Positions 22,592 through 23,542 of a stretch of DNA of 23,542 nt are shown here, in pieces. The position numbers and the translations under genes are program-made. The stretch is from DASVBJ01 sp036375895. Lineage in GTDB: Bacteria > Actinomycetota > Actinomycetes > JACCUZ01. Below the pieces are notes generated by a model. It did not search any database. It had not been told where the DNA came from and saw only the letters and a list, made by a program, of their open reading frames with translations. The stretch is taken from contig DASVBJ010000010.1 in the NCBI GenBank assembly GCA_036375895.1, positions 1 through 23,542 on the forward strand. The letters are read 5' to 3'. Position 1 is the first letter of the stretch. Each line of letters starts with the position of its first letter.

Positions 22592-23542
22592 CCCTTGCGG
22601 TTCTTCCAGAGGAAGTACTTCTCCAGCCCCACCTTCAGCAGGTGGTTCTGCGGGCCCGGGATCAGCGCCCCGGCCTTGCGCGGCGGCAGCATCTTGTCGG
22701 CCAGGATCATCACGCCGTTGTTGCCGGCGTCCATCACGCACACGGCCGGGATGTCGGCGAAGGCCTGGCTCTTGCTCGGCGCCTCGCCGCGCACCTGGGA
22801 GGCGATGTTGGTGGCGGCCACGTGGGCCATCCGCTCGGTCGGGAAACCGGTCTTCGGCAGGCCGGTCGGCACCTGGGTCTGCCACGGCACCGGGACGTCG
22901 GCCGCGATCCCCACGGCGTAGACGTTGTCGTGGTCGCGGCTCTGGTACGTGTCGCGCACGTGCACGTAGCCCTTGGGGTTGGCCATGCCGTCCGCCCGCG
23001 TCAGGAAGTCCTGGCCGAGGAACGGCGGGACGATCATCGCGAACGAGCTGCGGATCTCGGTGCCGTCCGCCAGCCGCACCATCCCGGGCTCGACCGATTC
23101 CATCGCGACGCTCATGTGCGCCTCGATGCCCTCCTTCTTCAGGAACATCTTGAGCAGCGGCTCGCCGCCACGCAGGCCGCCGATGCCGAAGTGGCCGAGG
23201 AACGGCTCGCTCGACACGTAGTGCAGCCGCACCCGCTTCCGCAGGCCCGCCTTCTTCAGCCGGTACGCCGTGTTGAAGAGGAACTCGTACGCCGCTCCGA
23301 AGCACCCCGCGCCCTGCGTCGCCCCGACCACCACGTCGCCGGGCTCGTCGAGGAAGCGCCGCCACGCCTCCTTCGCGCGCAGCGCGTCCGGCAGCGTCGT
23401 GATGGTCACGCTGTTCTCGGCCAGGCCCGGGACGACCGACATGTCGTTGCGGTAGCCGGTTGCCACGACGAGGTAGTCGTACTCCTCGACGCCCCTGCTC
23501 GTCTCGACCTTCTGGTTGCTGGCGTCGATCGCGGTCGCCGCG
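22573..23542 (-). CDS. Sulfide:quinone oxidoreductase-like FAD enzyme (partial, 5' end beyond right edge)
   Basis: The visible C-terminal 322 codons lack the N-terminal FAD-binding GxGxxG. Reading from the right edge, EEYDYLVVATGYRN is the second FAD/NAD strand, followed by VVVGATQGAGCFGAAYEF (the redox-active Cys context of the sulfide:quinone reductase family), EPFLGHFGIGGL, LKMFLKKEGIEAHMSVAM, the DNVYAVGIAADVPVPW flavin contact and a second cysteine in AVCVMDAGNNG. The C-terminal part (MLPPRKAGALIPGPQNHLLKVGLEKYFLW) would bind the membrane or quinone. Sulfide oxidation with transfer to quinone is the likely activity; flavocytochrome c or type II NADH dehydrogenases are the alternatives. 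An internal GTG at 23466 is not the start. Convergent with and overlapping the LuxR-type gene. Confidence 0.85.
   Translation of the reverse strand, partial: AATAIDASNQKVETSRGVEEYDYLVVATGYRNDMSVVPGLAENSVTITTLPDALRAKEAWRRFLDEPGDVVVGATQGAGCFGAAYEFLFNTAYRLKKAGLRKRVRLHYVSSEPFLGHFGIGGLRGGEPLLKMFLKKEGIEAHMSVAMESVEPGMVRLADGTEIRSSFAMIVPPFLGQDFLTRADGMANPKGYVHVRDTYQSRDHDNVYAVGIAADVPVPWQTQVPTGLPKTGFPTERMAHVAATNIASQVRGEAPSKSQAFADIPAVCVMDAGNNGVMILADKMLPPRKAGALIPGPQNHLLKVGLEKYFLWKNRKGYVSLP

Overview
This is a stretch of chromosome from a high-GC actinomycete (Actinomycetota). The grounds are the very high GC content in third codon positions, frequent GTG starts and actinobacterial gene families: a coenzyme-F420-associated DUF2342-type metalloprotease, a short TilS, a 912-residue PEP carboxylase ending in NTG, a polyphosphate/ATP-glucokinase-like ROK protein and a RipA-like NlpC/P60 hydrolase. 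The order ppa / dac / DUF2342 / tilS / hpt / ftsH is a conserved actinobacterial housekeeping block. I cannot name the genus. I see no mobile element, CRISPR array, rRNA or tRNA.

Left part (1-9599): a mainly minus-strand block reads dac (PBP4-type carboxypeptidase), a 47-residue GPGG membrane microprotein, the DUF2342 metalloprotease, a histidine kinase, then (after a plus-strand dedA) an OmpR-family response regulator, tilS, hpt and ftsH, which runs off the left edge. ppa is divergent from dac. The kinase and regulator look like a two-component system split by dedA on the opposite strand. The regulator/dedA intergenic region holds an 11-bp-period direct repeat typical of OmpR/PhoB operators, and a near copy (16 of 19 bases) lies upstream of ftsH. 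This suggests an undescribed small regulon linking an envelope-sensing two-component system to a membrane protein (DedA) and the membrane protease FtsH. The ftsH leader also has a GC-rich hairpin between a strong Shine-Dalgarno and a distant ATG.

Middle part (9600-15254): small genes (an 84-residue hypothetical, an 89-residue basic protein with a Rho_N/SAP-like tail, a DinB-family protein, an SMP-30/gluconolactonase-like protein) are followed by trpS. trpS is preceded by a complete trp-type attenuator: a 15-codon leader peptide with three consecutive Trp codons, alternative 1:2, 2:3 and 3:4 pairings and a terminator. Upstream of it, an NlpC/P60 cell-wall hydrolase gene overlaps by ATGA a His-rich polytopic membrane protein of unknown function.

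Right part (15255-23542): ppc (anaplerotic carbon entry) converges on a ROK-family glucokinase gene with a hairpin terminator overlapping the ppc stop. Divergent from the kinase is a one-domain HPF/RaiA-like protein translationally coupled to an alpha/beta hydrolase. Then come an NTF2/SnoaL-like protein, a 96-residue probable alpha-beta-barrel protein divergent from a LuxR-type regulator with a palindromic element between them, and a sulfide:quinone-reductase-like flavoprotein running off the right edge.

All family calls are made by reading motifs by eye; no database search was run. Intergenic regulatory calls rest on pattern alone.
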